Below, in pieces: positions 50,429 to 59,562 of a stretch of 64,000 nucleotides of DNA (the stretch's first letter is position 1; each line of letters starts with the position of its first letter). Both the position numbers and the translations under genes were made by a program. This DNA is from JAKASX01 sp963796495. GTDB taxonomy: Bacteria; Acidobacteriota; Terriglobia; Acidiferrales; UBA7541. A model generated the notes under the pieces. The model ran no database searches. It saw nothing but the letters and a program-made list of their open reading frames with translations, and was not told the DNA's origin. The DNA is taken from the NCBI GenBank assembly GCA_963796495.1, contig CAWCLU010000001.1, positions 3,782,001 to 3,846,000 on the forward strand. Direction: 5' to 3'.

Positions 50429-53152
50429 ATGCAGACGCCTCAATCGGTTTCGAACGAACAGCTCAAAACGACGGCTCCCACCGCATGGCACGCGCTCCCG
50501 GCGGCCGAGGTGGTCGAACTCCTCGCCGCCGACACGAGCCGCGGTCTCACCACGGAAGAAGCCGCCAGCAGGCTCGCCCGCGACGGCCCCAACGCCTTCG
50601 AAGCCGCCCGCAAGACGCCCTGGCAGGCAATCCTCGCGCGCCAGTTCCTGAGCGTGCTGATCCTGATCCTCGTGGTCGCCGCCGTGATCTCCTTCGCGGT
50701 AGGCGAAACGGTGGACGCGGCCGCGATCCTCACCATCGTCGTCCTGAACGGCATCCTGGGATTCGTGCAGGAGTGGCGAGCGGAAGAAGCGCTCGAAGCG
50801 CTGCGGCGAATGCTCGCGCCGCAGTCGCGCGTGGTTCGCGACGGACAGGAGCGGGAAATCGAATCCCGCGCGCTCGTCCGCGGCGATGTGGTCCTGCTCG
50901 ACACGGGCGATCGCATCCCCGCCGATCTCCGCCTGGTCGAGGCGACCGCCCTGCGCGTCGACGAGTCGCTGCTGAGCGGCGAATCGTCCTCGGTCTCGAA
51001 ACAGGTGGCGCCTGTCGCGAGCGACGCCGCGCTCGCCGAGCGCGGCTCGATGGCCTGGATGGGCACGAACGTCACCAGCGGATCGGCGCGCGGCGTCGTT
51101 GTCGCCACCGGCGAGTCCACCGAGTTCGGCCGCATCGCCCACCTCACCGAAACGCTCGGCGAAGAAAAAACGCCGCTGCAGAAGCGCCTCGCCGGGCTCG
51201 GCCGCCAGGTAGGCATCTTCGCGATCATCGTTTCGGCGGTCGTCGGCGTCACCGGCTGGCTGGCGGGAAAGCCTTTGCTCGAAATGTTCCTCACCGGCAT
51301 CTCGCTGGCGGTCGCGGTCGTTCCCGAAGGTTTGCCGGCCGTCGTCACGATCGCGCTCGCTATTGGCGTGCGAACGATGTCCCGGCGCCGCGCGCTGCTC
51401 CGCCGCTTGCAGGCCGCTGAAACCCTCGGCGCCGCCTCTGTGATCTGCACCGACAAAACCGGCACGCTCACCCAGAACGAGATGACCGTCAGCAACATCT
51501 GGCTCCCGCGCACGGGCAATATCGAAGTGACCGGCACCGGCTACACGCCGCTAGGCGATTTCCGCCGCGATGGCGTTCCGGCCGACCTCGCGACGCACCC
51601 CGACCTCGCCGCCCTGCTCGAATCAGGCCTCCGCTGCAATCACGCCCGCGTCTATCCCGAAGCCGACGGCTGGCACCGCCTGGGCGAGCCAACCGAAGCC
51701 GCTCTGGTCGTGGCCGCAATGAAAGCCGGCCTCGCGCCGGAAGCGATGGCTGAAGTGGCCATCGAGTTCCCATTCGATTCCCTGCGGAAACGCATGACGG
51801 TAGTGGAACGCGCGAACGGCGAACTGCTCGCTCACGTAAAAGGCGCGCCGGAAATCCTGCTCGAGCGCTCGACACGCATTCTCGACGGAGCCGCTGAGCG
51901 CGAACTTACCCCAGCCGAGCGCACACGTATCCTCGCCGCCGGTCAAGCGATGGCATCGGAAGGTCTGCGAGTGCTCGCCATCGCGCGCCGCCACCTTCCC
52001 GCCAACTTGCCACTCGACGCCGACGCGGTCGAGCGTGACCTTACGTTCGTGGGCTTGGCCGGAATGATCGACCCGCCGCGCCCCGAAGTGCCCGAAAGCA
52101 TCCGCATGGCGCGCGCCGCCAAAATCAAGGTGATCGTCGTCACCGGCGACGCCCCGGCCACGGCAACCACAATCGCGCGCCGCATCGGCTTGACCGTCGA
52201 TCGCGTCGTCACCGGCCGCGAGCTCAGCCTTCTCACCGATGAAGAGCTGCGTGCCGCGCTCGCGGAAAACGTTCTCTTCGCCCGCATCAGCCCGGAAGAC
52301 AAAATCCGCATCGTCGCCGGTTTGCAAGCGCTCGGCCACGTCGTCTGCATGACCGGCGACGGCGTCAACGACGCCCCCGCGCTCAAGAAAGCCGACGTCG
52401 GCGTTTCGATGGGGCTGCGCGGCACCGACGTCGCCAAGGGCGCGTCGGACCTCGTCCTTACCGACGATAACTTCGCCTCCATCGTCAACGCCATCGAGGA
52501 AGGCCGGCGCCAGTGGGACAACATCCAGAAATTCGTCCGCTACCTGCTCTCCTCGAACATGGGCGAAGTCACCGCTATTTTCGTCAACACGCTGCTCGGC
52601 GGCCCGCTCATCCTGCTGCCCGTCCAGATCCTCTGGATCAATCTCGTGACCGACGGCGTGACCGCCGTCGCGCTCGGCGTCGAGCCGGCCGGAAAAGAAA
52701 TTCTGCGCCGTCCGCCGCGCCCCGTGAACCAGCCGATTCTCGGCCGCGCCGGCATCTGGATCGTGCTCGCGCTCGGCGGCTACCTTGGATTCGGCACGCT
52801 CTGGCTGTTTCATCATTACCTTGCCATCGGCGGCGGGCATAAGAGGCTGGCCATGACGATGGCTTTCTGCGGCCTGGTGATCCTCGAAAAACTGAACGTA
52901 TTCAACTTCCGTTCCTTGCACGAACCTCTCAGCGCGATCGGCTACACCTCGAACCGTCCGCTGCTCATCGCCTGGATCTCGATGGTCGCCCTCCAGGTCG
53001 CCGCCGTCTACGTCCCGTTTCTCCAGCGCGTACTTCACACCGTCCCGCTCTCCTGGCAGGACTGGGCCGTGATCGTGGCCTTCGCGCTGCCGGTGGTGCT
53101 GGTCCCCGAAGCGATCAAGTGGCTGCGCTGGCGCGCCCGCGCCGTCAATTGA
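50429..53152 (+). CDS. P-type (type II) cation-transporting ATPase
   Basis: A 907-residue inner-membrane pump of the Ca2+/Na+-type P2 group. An N-terminal cation-ATPase domain (WHALPAAEVVELLAADTSRGL) is followed by the actuator motif LLSGESS (TGES position), PEGLPAVVTIALAIG in M4, the phosphorylation site Asp342 (CTDKTGTLTQNEM), KGAPE in the nucleotide-binding domain, and GDGVNDAPALKKADVGVSMG. A C-terminal set of helices follows (LWINLVTDGVTAVALG). The PEGLP motif and the C-terminal cation domain favour Ca2+, but the ion is inferred. The frame is open from 50363 (GTG); ATG at 50429 matches family starts better. Confidence 0.92.
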   Translation: MQTPQSVSNEQLKTTAPTAWHALPAAEVVELLAADTSRGLTTEEAASRLARDGPNAFEAARKTPWQAILARQFLSVLILILVVAAVISFAVGETVDAAAILTIVVLNGILGFVQEWRAEEALEALRRMLAPQSRVVRDGQEREIESRALVRGDVVLLDTGDRIPADLRLVEATALRVDESLLSGESSSVSKQVAPVASDAALAERGSMAWMGTNVTSGSARGVVVATGESTEFGRIAHLTETLGEEKTPLQKRLAGLGRQVGIFAIIVSAVVGVTGWLAGKPLLEMFLTGISLAVAVVPEGLPAVVTIALAIGVRTMSRRRALLRRLQAAETLGAASVICTDKTGTLTQNEMTVSNIWLPRTGNIEVTGTGYTPLGDFRRDGVPADLATHPDLAALLESGLRCNHARVYPEADGWHRLGEPTEAALVVAAMKAGLAPEAMAEVAIEFPFDSLRKRMTVVERANGELLAHVKGAPEILLERSTRILDGAAERELTPAERTRILAAGQAMASEGLRVLAIARRHLPANLPLDADAVERDLTFVGLAGMIDPPRPEVPESIRMARAAKIKVIVVTGDAPATATTIARRIGLTVDRVVTGRELSLLTDEELRAALAENVLFARISPEDKIRIVAGLQALGHVVCMTGDGVNDAPALKKADVGVSMGLRGTDVAKGASDLVLTDDNFASIVNAIEEGRRQWDNIQKFVRYLLSSNMGEVTAIFVNTLLGGPLILLPVQILWINLVTDGVTAVALGVEPAGKEILRRPPRPVNQPILGRAGIWIVLALGGYLGFGTLWLFHHYLAIGGGHKRLAMTMAFCGLVILEKLNVFNFRSLHEPLSAIGYTSNRPLLIAWISMVALQVAAVYVPFLQRVLHTVPLSWQDWAVIVAFALPVVLVPEAIKWLRWRARAVN

Positions 53153-53222
53153 ACGAGCCTTGGTAGCAACGGTCGGTGCCTTCGCGTCCGTGAGTCGTTG
53201 TCCGGTTGCGATCCCCACCACC

Positions 53223-53304
53223 CGTAGCACAGGCACTCCTGCCTGTGCGCTTTCCTTCCACCGGGAGTGTCGAAACCTGCACAGGCAGGAATGCCTGTGC
53301 TACC
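53223..53304. repeat. Inverted pair of REP-like units (GTAGCACAGGCA type)
   Basis: GTAGCACAGGCACTCCTGCC in one direction (from 53224) and its inverse GGCAGGAATGCCTGTGCTAC (to 53304) about 30 nt apart, each a palindrome in itself. Another unit lies at 61108 and a decayed one near 33908. Confidence 0.7.
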
Positions 53305-53325
53305 CAAGGCGCGTAAAAACTCCCC

Positions 53326-53353
53326 TTGACCCCGCGAGTCAGGAGCGTATAGT
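53326..53353 (+). promoter_or_regulatory. Promoter of the PadR gene
   Basis: TTGACC (53326-53331) and TATAGT (53348-53353) are 16 nt apart, about 30 nt before the ATG at 53384. A GGGGAG ribosome binding site lies between. Confidence 0.6.
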
Positions 53354-53383
53354 TCTTCTCTTGTCGATCACTGAGGGGAGCAA

Positions 53384-53713
53384 ATGTCCAAGCCCACCGA
53401 TCTCGTCCAGGGCACCCTGGCCCTGCTTATCCTGAAAACCATCGTCCATCAGCCCATGCACGGGTGGGCCATCGGCCAGCGCATCCAGCAAGTTTCCAAC
53501 AATGTGCTGCAAGTGAATCAGGGCGCGCTGTACCCCGCGCTTCACCGCCTGGAGCAGCAAGGATGGATTCGCTCCTCGTGGGGCAACTCGGAAAACAACC
53601 GGAAAGCGAAATACTATTCGCTCACCCGCGCCGGAAAGAAATTCCTCGAGCGCGAGGAAGAAAACTGGCAGCGCTTGGCAACGGCCATTGGCCTGGTCCT
53701 GAAAACAGTTTAA
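53384..53713 (+). CDS. PadR-family transcriptional regulator
   Basis: A 109-residue winged-helix repressor-type protein. The PadR domain is complete: QGTLALLILKTIVHQPMHGWAI, ALYPALHRLEQQGWIRSSWG, and the wing AKYYSLTRAGKKFLEREEENW. It binds DNA as a dimer; the effector is unknown. In Acidobacteriota such genes are usually followed by a MacB/ADOP-type ABC permease gene, but none is here: the next gene lies on the other strand. It is transcribed from its own promoter and followed by a terminator hairpin. Confidence 0.92.
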   Translation: MSKPTDLVQGTLALLILKTIVHQPMHGWAIGQRIQQVSNNVLQVNQGALYPALHRLEQQGWIRSSWGNSENNRKAKYYSLTRAGKKFLEREEENWQRLATAIGLVLKTV

Positions 53714-53856
53714 GGAAGGAGCACATCCGGTTCGCGGGCTCGACACTATTCCCCCGGCAATGAGCGCCCCAGAAACCCGGTCCCGATCTTGCCCAGCAGC
53801 ATCAAGATCCCCAGAGTAAAAGTGGTTTTAGCCCCTGAAGGGTCTCAGGCCGGGTG

Positions 53857-53890
53857 CCCCAGGCTTCCGTCTTAAGCCTGGGGACTTTTT
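53857..53890 (+). terminator. Rho-independent terminator downstream of PadR
   Basis: CCCCAGGCTT / AAGCCTGGGG arms with a 7-nt loop followed by ACTTTTT. It lies about 145 nt past the PadR stop, after a GGGGCT-type repeat remnant near 53825. Confidence 0.65.
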
Positions 53891-53951
53891 CCGCAAACTA
53901 TGGAGCTGTGCCCTGCCGATGGCGTCAACCGGCGCACGAGCTCTCGCTGCT

Positions 53952-54509
53952 TCACTCCCCCGCGGTGTTGTTCGAATCAATCCAGATGCGCACGTTTTGC
54001 CGGTTGCCGGTGACGGTGACGAGCGTCATGTTGCCGGCCTTTTCGAGCGCCTGAATCGCGGCTTCGACGTTGAGCTGGTTCTGGCTGCTCGACGATGCCA
54101 GCGCTTCGGCCACGGCCCACGGCACGGTGACGTCGACGTTCTGCTTCTCGCCCTTCGTGTCCGTAACGTGGACGATCAGCACGCCGTTCTTTTTCGCCAC
54201 GCGGACGTTCTCGCCGGGCTGCTGCACGGTGACGAATTCGCCGTCGGGCGCGGTCTTCAGCGCGTCGAGGATCTGTTTCACGTTGACGCCATTCGCTTCG
54301 AAATGTCCGATCTCGACCTTGCCGTCACGCAAACGGCCGTTGTCGATCGCCGGAATCACCTGCGCGGCGAGCGAGAGGGGAATATTGACGCGCACTTTCT
54401 GCCCGGTCGCCGCGTTGTCGACGCGAACGTGCAGGTAGTGCTCGGGTGGCGCGGCCCAGGCCGCCGCCGACATCGAAAGAACCGCCAGGACCACTAAAAG
54501 CTTTTTCAT
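53952..54509 (-). CDS. Small exported protein of unknown function
   Basis: A 185-residue protein. The signal peptide (KLLVVLAVLSMSAAAWA) precedes a conserved-looking beta-rich part: HYLHVRVDNAATGQKVRVNI, PLSLAAQVIPAIDNGRLRDGKV, LDALKTAPDGEFVTVQQPGEN and VRVAKKNGVLIVHVTDTKGE. A helical/beta end (EAIQALEKAGNMTLVTVTGN) follows. No family is recognised. Start: ATG at 54509 with GGAGGG 7 nt upstream, although the frame is open to 54761. No neighbours share its strand; the gene-free 353 bp upstream hold only a GGCTAAAGC repeat half and the promoter of the next gene. Confidence 0.75.
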   Translation of the reverse strand: MKKLLVVLAVLSMSAAAWAAPPEHYLHVRVDNAATGQKVRVNIPLSLAAQVIPAIDNGRLRDGKVEIGHFEANGVNVKQILDALKTAPDGEFVTVQQPGENVRVAKKNGVLIVHVTDTKGEKQNVDVTVPWAVAEALASSSSQNQLNVEAAIQALEKAGNMTLVTVTGNRQNVRIWIDSNNTAGE

Positions 54510-54718
54510 CGCCGAACCCTCCATAAGTGCTCTGCCAATCGTTACGCACCCGCCCGCCCAAAAGTTCCCGCCAGGCGACTCGAACCGCCCCCGTGGGGCA
54601 CGCGCTCCGGCTAAAGCGGGCGCATAGGACGCCGGCGGAGGCCCGGCCGCCTGTTTCCAGGAGCGGGCCCTGCCACCGGTTATGTGCCGCCACCCACACC
54701 ACGCCGCCCACAATTGCC

Positions 54719-54747
54719 TTGACAGTTTCGCGCGCCGTGAGTAGTTT
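54719..54747 (+). promoter_or_regulatory. Candidate promoter of the DUF3857 pair
   Basis: A perfect TTGACA (54719-54724) and a weak TAGTTT (54742-54747) are 17 nt apart, about 115 nt before the ATG at 54863. Confidence 0.35.
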
Positions 54748-54862
54748 TCAGCCACATTCATGATTGGTAAACGTAGCGTGCGCTCGCCACGCGCCGCGGC
54801 ACGGGGGTTTCACGGCGGGAAGAGCTCGCGCTGGAACGGAAAGCACGCAAAAAGAGGTGCAT

Positions 54863-56831
54863 ATGGGCGGAAAGCGTTGCTTTGCGGCCGCAGGTCTTCT
54901 GATCGGAATCTCCCTCGCGCTCGGGCTCGCCGTTCCCGCGCGCGCCAACGACGATTGGCGCCCCATCCATCCCGCCGATCTCGCGCTCAAGGACAATCCC
55001 TCGAGCCCCGGCTCGCAGGCGATGATCCTCTACCGCGAGGAATACACGGACAGCATGGGCTCCTACGTCACCGAGTATTACCGCATCAAGATTTTCACCG
55101 CCGCGGGCAAGAAATACGGCGACATCGAAATTCCCTACAACAAGAGCGTCGCGAGCGTCAATGACCTCAAGGCCCGCACCATCCTCCCGAACGGCACCGT
55201 GGTCGAATTCAAGGGAAAACCGTTCGAAAAGGTGATCGCGAAGTCGGGCGGCATAAAAGTGTACGAAGCCACCTTCAGTTTCCCCGACGTCCAGCCCGGC
55301 TGCATCATCGAATACAAATATCGCCTGCAGTACGATTCCGACTACTACTGGAACATCACCTGGAACATCCAGGAAGACCTCTTCACCCGCGACGCGCTCT
55401 TCAGCATCCGCCCGCCCACGGGCGACGAGGCGCCGGGCTTGTACTGGCGCGGCTTCGGCTATGGGCAGAACCTGCGCCCGGAGAAACAGAAAAACGGCAA
55501 CATCTCCGTCGAGGTGCACAACATCCCCGCGCTCAAGCAGGAACCGTACATGTTGCCGATGGACATGGTGCGCGGCCGCATCGAGTTCTTTTTCCGCCAG
55601 GGCCGCCTCGAAACCACCGCCAAGTTCTGGGACGAGGAAGCCAAGAAGCTGGCGCATGCGGAAGACAGTTTCATCGACAAGAAGGGCGCGCTCGAAAAGG
55701 TGGTGGCCCAGAACGGTCAGCCCGAACGATCCGCCGATGGTGAAGTTGCAAAAGCTCTACGCCCGCGCCCAGCAGATTCACAACACCGATTTCTATCCGA
55801 TCGGGCCGCCTCCCACAAAGGCCGAAGAATACAAGGGCAATAACAATGTCGAGGACATGATCAAGCACGGCTACGGAACCGGCTTCCAGGTCAACGCGCT
55901 GTTCATCGGCCTCGCCCGTGCCGCCGGTTTCGATGCCAGCAAGGTCCTCTTTGCCGATCGCTACCAGCAAGTGTTCCGCCCGGACCTCCAGGACCCACGC
56001 GAACTGACTGGCGATGTCGTGCTCGTCCGCCTGGCGGGTAAAAACCTGTTTCTCGATCCCGCCTCCGTCGATTATCCGTTCGGTCTGCTGACCTGGGACG
56101 AGAGCGGGATAGGGGGCCTGGCCGTGAGCCGGAAAGGGGCTCAATTCGTCAACATTCCATCGACGACCGCGGCCGAGGCCGTCACCGAGCGTCACGCCAA
56201 CCTCACCCTCGACTCGACCGGGGCGCTCACCGGCACGCTCGAAGTCGATTTCACCGGCATCCGCGGCTCCGGCATCCGCGAGGCCGAGCGGGGCGTGGGC
56301 GGCGCGGACCGGCGCAAGAACGTCTCGAAAATCATCCAGCGCGGGCTGCCTTCGAGTGCCAGCTTCCACATCACCTCCATCACCGGCTGGAAGCATTCCT
56401 CCGCGCCGCTGCGCGTCGAGGGCACGCTCAGCATCCCCGGCTACGCCAGCTCGCTGGGCAAACGCCTGCTCGTGCCGCTCTTGCCCTTCGTTTCCCCCGA
56501 AGCGGGCGCTTTTGCCGCCGCGACCCGCGAAAACGACATCTACTTCCACTATCCTTTCGAGCGCCGCGACGACGTCACGCTCCATCTCCCCGCCGGCTAC
56601 GGCGTGGAAAGCCTGCCAAAACCGCCGGAAATTCATCAGCCCGCGTTCGTCTACAGCCTCACCGCGGCGAAGCAGGGCAACGCGCTGCACGTCACGCGCG
56701 ATCTCGAACTCTCCGGATTCTATTTCCCCGTCAAGTTCTACCCCACGATCCGCAGCATCTTCAGCATGGTGAAAAACGGCGATGACGATCAGGCCGTCCT
56801 GGAGACCTCGGTTGCCGCGGCGAACCGATAG
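54863..56831 (+). pseudogene. DUF3857/transglutaminase-like protein lacking the catalytic Cys, frame broken by one extra base
   Basis: Restored, 655 residues. A signal peptide (AAGLLIGISLALGLAVPARA) is followed by DUF3857 (~45-235: EEYTDSMGSYVTEYYRIKIF, YEATFSFPDVQPGCIIEYKY), a transglutaminase-like region and a C-terminal beta region. The frame is lost at CAGAACG (55709-55715); deleting one A gives VVAQTVSPNDPPMVKLQKLY and restores the frame to 56831. In the transglutaminase core the position of the nucleophile (GDCKDK in the next gene) reads GYGTGFQVNALF, so Cys is replaced by Gly, and the His motif is also missing. It is probably a non-catalytic partner of the adjacent DUF3857 protein. Start: ATG 54863, AGAGG upstream. 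Confidence 0.85.
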
Positions 56832-56838
56832 AGGCTCC

Positions 56839-58905
56839 GTGGCATCTCCGGTTTTGGTAAGGGCACGGCTTCAGCCGCGCCGCAAATGCGGCAACGTCTA
56901 TGCGGCTTTAGCCGCTGAGGGCAGGATTTTCCGGCTGCCACCCGGACTCGTCAGCCGCCTGCTGGTGCTCCTGGCCGCGGCGGCGCTCGCCGTCACTGCC
57001 GCCGCCAAGCCGCCCGACTGGGTCGTCGCGGCCGCGCACGTCTCGCTCCCGTCGCTGCCCGCGGACACCGCCGCCGTCGCCCTCTATTCCGAACAGCAGA
57101 CCACGGTCGACACGAACGGCCAGGTGGAAACGCGCTACCGCATGGCCTACAAGATTCTGCGCAACAAGGGCAGCGATTACGGACAGGTGGTCGTCTTTTC
57201 CTCCAAGGACACGCCCCTCGTCTATCTGAAAGGCTGGAGCCTCGCGCCCGACGGCACTTCCAACGAGGTCAAGCAGAAAGACGCCGTCGAAACCGATCTC
57301 GACCCCGACGAGCTCTACAGCGACAATCACATGTACGTACTCGATCTCCCCGCCCCGTTCCCCGGCAACGTTGTCGCCTACGAATACGTGCAGAAGGGAA
57401 GGCCCAATCTCGACGAGGACGATTGGTGGTTTCAGCAATCGGTGCCGGTGCTCGACGCCCGCTACTCGCTTCGCATTCCCGACGGCTGGAAATTCGTCGC
57501 GTTCTGGTCCAACCACTCGCCCATCGATCCCCAATCTCCCGCGCCGAACGAGCAAGTCTGGGAGCTGCGCAATATTCCCGCGGTCGCCGTCGAAGACGAC
57601 ATGCCGCCCTGGCGCGCCGTCGCCGGGCGGATGATGGTGAAATACGATTCGCCGGGAAGCGTCACGCAGGTGGAGCAGGCCGGTTCCTGGCACGACATGG
57701 GCCTCTGGTACGCCGGCATTTCCGCGGGAAGCCGCGACGTCACGCCGGCCATCCGCCAGGAAGTCGACGCGCTCACGAGCAACCGTCCCCGGCTGCTCGA
57801 CAAGATCCGCGCCATCGCCTCCTACGTTCAGCACAGCGTCCGCTACGTCGCCATCGAAATCGGCGTCGGAGGTTACGTGCCTCACCCCGCCGGCCAGATC
57901 TTCGCGAACAAGTACGGCGACTGCAAGGACAAGACGACGCTGCTCTCCTCGATGCTCTCGGTGATCGGCGTGAAATCCTATTACGCCGTCGCGCAGATCG
58001 AGCGCGGAATCGTGCGGCGCAATTTCCCGTCGCTCGCCAGTTTCGACCACATGATTCTGGCAATCCAGCTTCCGCCCGACGCCACCGATCCCGATCTGTT
58101 GGCCGTCCGTGACGATCCCAAGCTCGGCAAGCTGCTCTTCTTCGATCCCACCGACGAATACACGCCCTTCGGCGATCTGCCCGCCTCGCTTCAGGACAAT
58201 TCCGTGCTCCTGGTGGCGCCCGGCGGCGGCGAGCTGGTTCACCTGCCGCTGCTGCCGCCCGCGGTAAACCGCCTCATGCGCACCGGCACGTTCGCGCTCG
58301 CGCCGGATGGCGATCTCTCCGGAAAGGTGGAGGAATTCCGCTGGGGCGGACCGGCCGCCGCGGGCCGCGCCGCCTACCTCGATGCGGTCCCGGCCGACCG
58401 CTCGAAAATCCTGAACCGCTTCCTCGGGAACTTCCTCGACAGTTTCGATCTGCTGTCGGCGACGCTCGGCAACCTGAACGAGTTCAATCAGGACTTCGTC
58501 ATCGATTACAGTTTCATCGCCCACAATTACGCGCGGACCGCCGGCAATCTGATTCTCCTGCGGCCCGCCGTCCTCGGCCGCAAGGAGCCGGTTTTCGCTT
58601 CCGCAAAGCCGCGCAAATATCCCGTGGAATTTCCCTCCACCGAACTCGATACCGACGTTTTCCATCTCACGCTGCCGCCCGGCTACGTTGTCGACGAGCT
58701 GCCGCCGCCCACAAATGTCGATTGCGGCGCCATCGCCTACCAGAGCACCATCACCGCCAAGGGCGACGTGATCGAGTACAAGCGCACCTACTTCGTCAAA
58801 CAGGTCGTCGTCCCCACCGCGCAAATCCCCGCTCTGCGCGCCGCCGCGGAAAAAATCGCCCAGGACGAACACGCCAGCATCATCCTGCGCCAATCCGCCA
58901 ACTGA
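56839..58905 (+). CDS. DUF3857 domain protein with active-site transglutaminase-like domain
   Basis: A protein of about 688 residues. A hydrophobic export sequence (LVLLAAAALAVTAAA) precedes DUF3857 (QTTVDTNGQVETRYRMAYKI ... VAYEYVQKGRP) and a transglutaminase-like domain with Cys362 (ANKYGDCKDKTTLL), His (SFDHMILAIQ) and Asp (FFDPTDEYTPFG). The C-terminal part is beta-rich. It would act in the periplasm; substrate unknown. It starts 7 nt after the previous gene, so they are likely co-transcribed. The start is uncertain: GTG at 56839 places a REP-like repeat inside the coding region, whereas GTG at 56965 gives a shorter signal sequence. Confidence 0.8.
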   Translation: MASPVLVRARLQPRRKCGNVYAALAAEGRIFRLPPGLVSRLLVLLAAAALAVTAAAKPPDWVVAAAHVSLPSLPADTAAVALYSEQQTTVDTNGQVETRYRMAYKILRNKGSDYGQVVVFSSKDTPLVYLKGWSLAPDGTSNEVKQKDAVETDLDPDELYSDNHMYVLDLPAPFPGNVVAYEYVQKGRPNLDEDDWWFQQSVPVLDARYSLRIPDGWKFVAFWSNHSPIDPQSPAPNEQVWELRNIPAVAVEDDMPPWRAVAGRMMVKYDSPGSVTQVEQAGSWHDMGLWYAGISAGSRDVTPAIRQEVDALTSNRPRLLDKIRAIASYVQHSVRYVAIEIGVGGYVPHPAGQIFANKYGDCKDKTTLLSSMLSVIGVKSYYAVAQIERGIVRRNFPSLASFDHMILAIQLPPDATDPDLLAVRDDPKLGKLLFFDPTDEYTPFGDLPASLQDNSVLLVAPGGGELVHLPLLPPAVNRLMRTGTFALAPDGDLSGKVEEFRWGGPAAAGRAAYLDAVPADRSKILNRFLGNFLDSFDLLSATLGNLNEFNQDFVIDYSFIAHNYARTAGNLILLRPAVLGRKEPVFASAKPRKYPVEFPSTELDTDVFHLTLPPGYVVDELPPPTNVDCGAIAYQSTITAKGDVIEYKRTYFVKQVVVPTAQIPALRAAAEKIAQDEHASIILRQSAN
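56862..56921. repeat. REP-like palindromes at the 5' end of the second DUF3857 gene
   Basis: CGGCTTCAGCCG (from 56866) and TGCGGCTTTAGCCGC (from about 56900), the same family as at 39118 and 8411. It lies between the two DUF3857 genes and overlaps the extended reading frame of the second. Confidence 0.5.
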
Positions 58906-58981
58906 CAGTCCTGACACGGGGAAGCGAAGCGACGCTGGACCGTTCCCGGTCCCGCACTCTACGCGAGGTAAATATCCTCAG

Positions 58982-59458
58982 CTAGGAAGTGTGGTCGACG
59001 ATGATGCGCCAGCCGGCGGCGGTTTTCTGGAACGTCAGGGTGAAATAGCCGCCCACGTCGCCGCCATTCGCCGCGCTACGAGCGAGGTGCCATTGGCCGA
59101 TGGCCAGGGCGTAGCCTCGGCCTAGCGGGTGAATTTCGAGATTCGTGAACTTCAAAACGCCCATCTTGCCGCGATCGGGGGTTACGTATTTCTTCATGTA
59201 TCTGTCGCGAATCTGCCGCCAGCCGCGCACCACGCCTTCGGCTCCGATGTAGATCGTCTGCGGTGAGTTCCTGTAACTCTCGAGGAAAGCCGGCACGTCG
59301 CCCCGATTCCACGCGGCAACGCTCTCGTCAAGCACCTTGCGGATGGAGGCGGATTCCGCGTTCGCTTGCGGCGATCGCGCGGCCGGCGGCAGCGCAAAGG
59401 CCGATGCGGCCAGCAGGCTGAACAGCGCGGGAAAGACCATCCATCGTAAGGCTCTCAT
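58982..59458 (-). CDS. Exported NTF2-like (SnoaL/DUF4440-type) protein
   Basis: A 158-residue protein. A signal peptide (MVFPALFSLLAASAFA) precedes an NTF2-like cone fold: IRKVLDESVAAWNRGDVPAFLESY, YIGAEGVVRGWRQIRDRYMKKY, ALAIGQWHLARS and GGYFTLTFQKTAAGWRIIVDHTS. This matches the YybH/DUF4440 type. Members range from enzymes to ligand-binding proteins; function here is unknown. The ATG at 59458 is fixed by the signal peptide. It ends convergently with the DUF3857 gene; about 76 nt lie between them. Confidence 0.85.
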   Translation of the reverse strand: MRALRWMVFPALFSLLAASAFALPPAARSPQANAESASIRKVLDESVAAWNRGDVPAFLESYRNSPQTIYIGAEGVVRGWRQIRDRYMKKYVTPDRGKMGVLKFTNLEIHPLGRGYALAIGQWHLARSAANGGDVGGYFTLTFQKTAAGWRIIVDHTS

Positions 59459-59562
59459 CGTTGCTCCTTGCTGAAATGGAAAAACGGATTCCTCGCTACG
59501 CTCGGAATGACGGACGGGACATTGTTCGAACGAGCAAGAGCAAGCCTCCGGGGGCCGCACCG

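Noticed and set aside
53223..53304. CRISPR-like array
   Set aside because: Only two units in inverted orientation; each is palindromic, and there are no regular spacers or cas genes.
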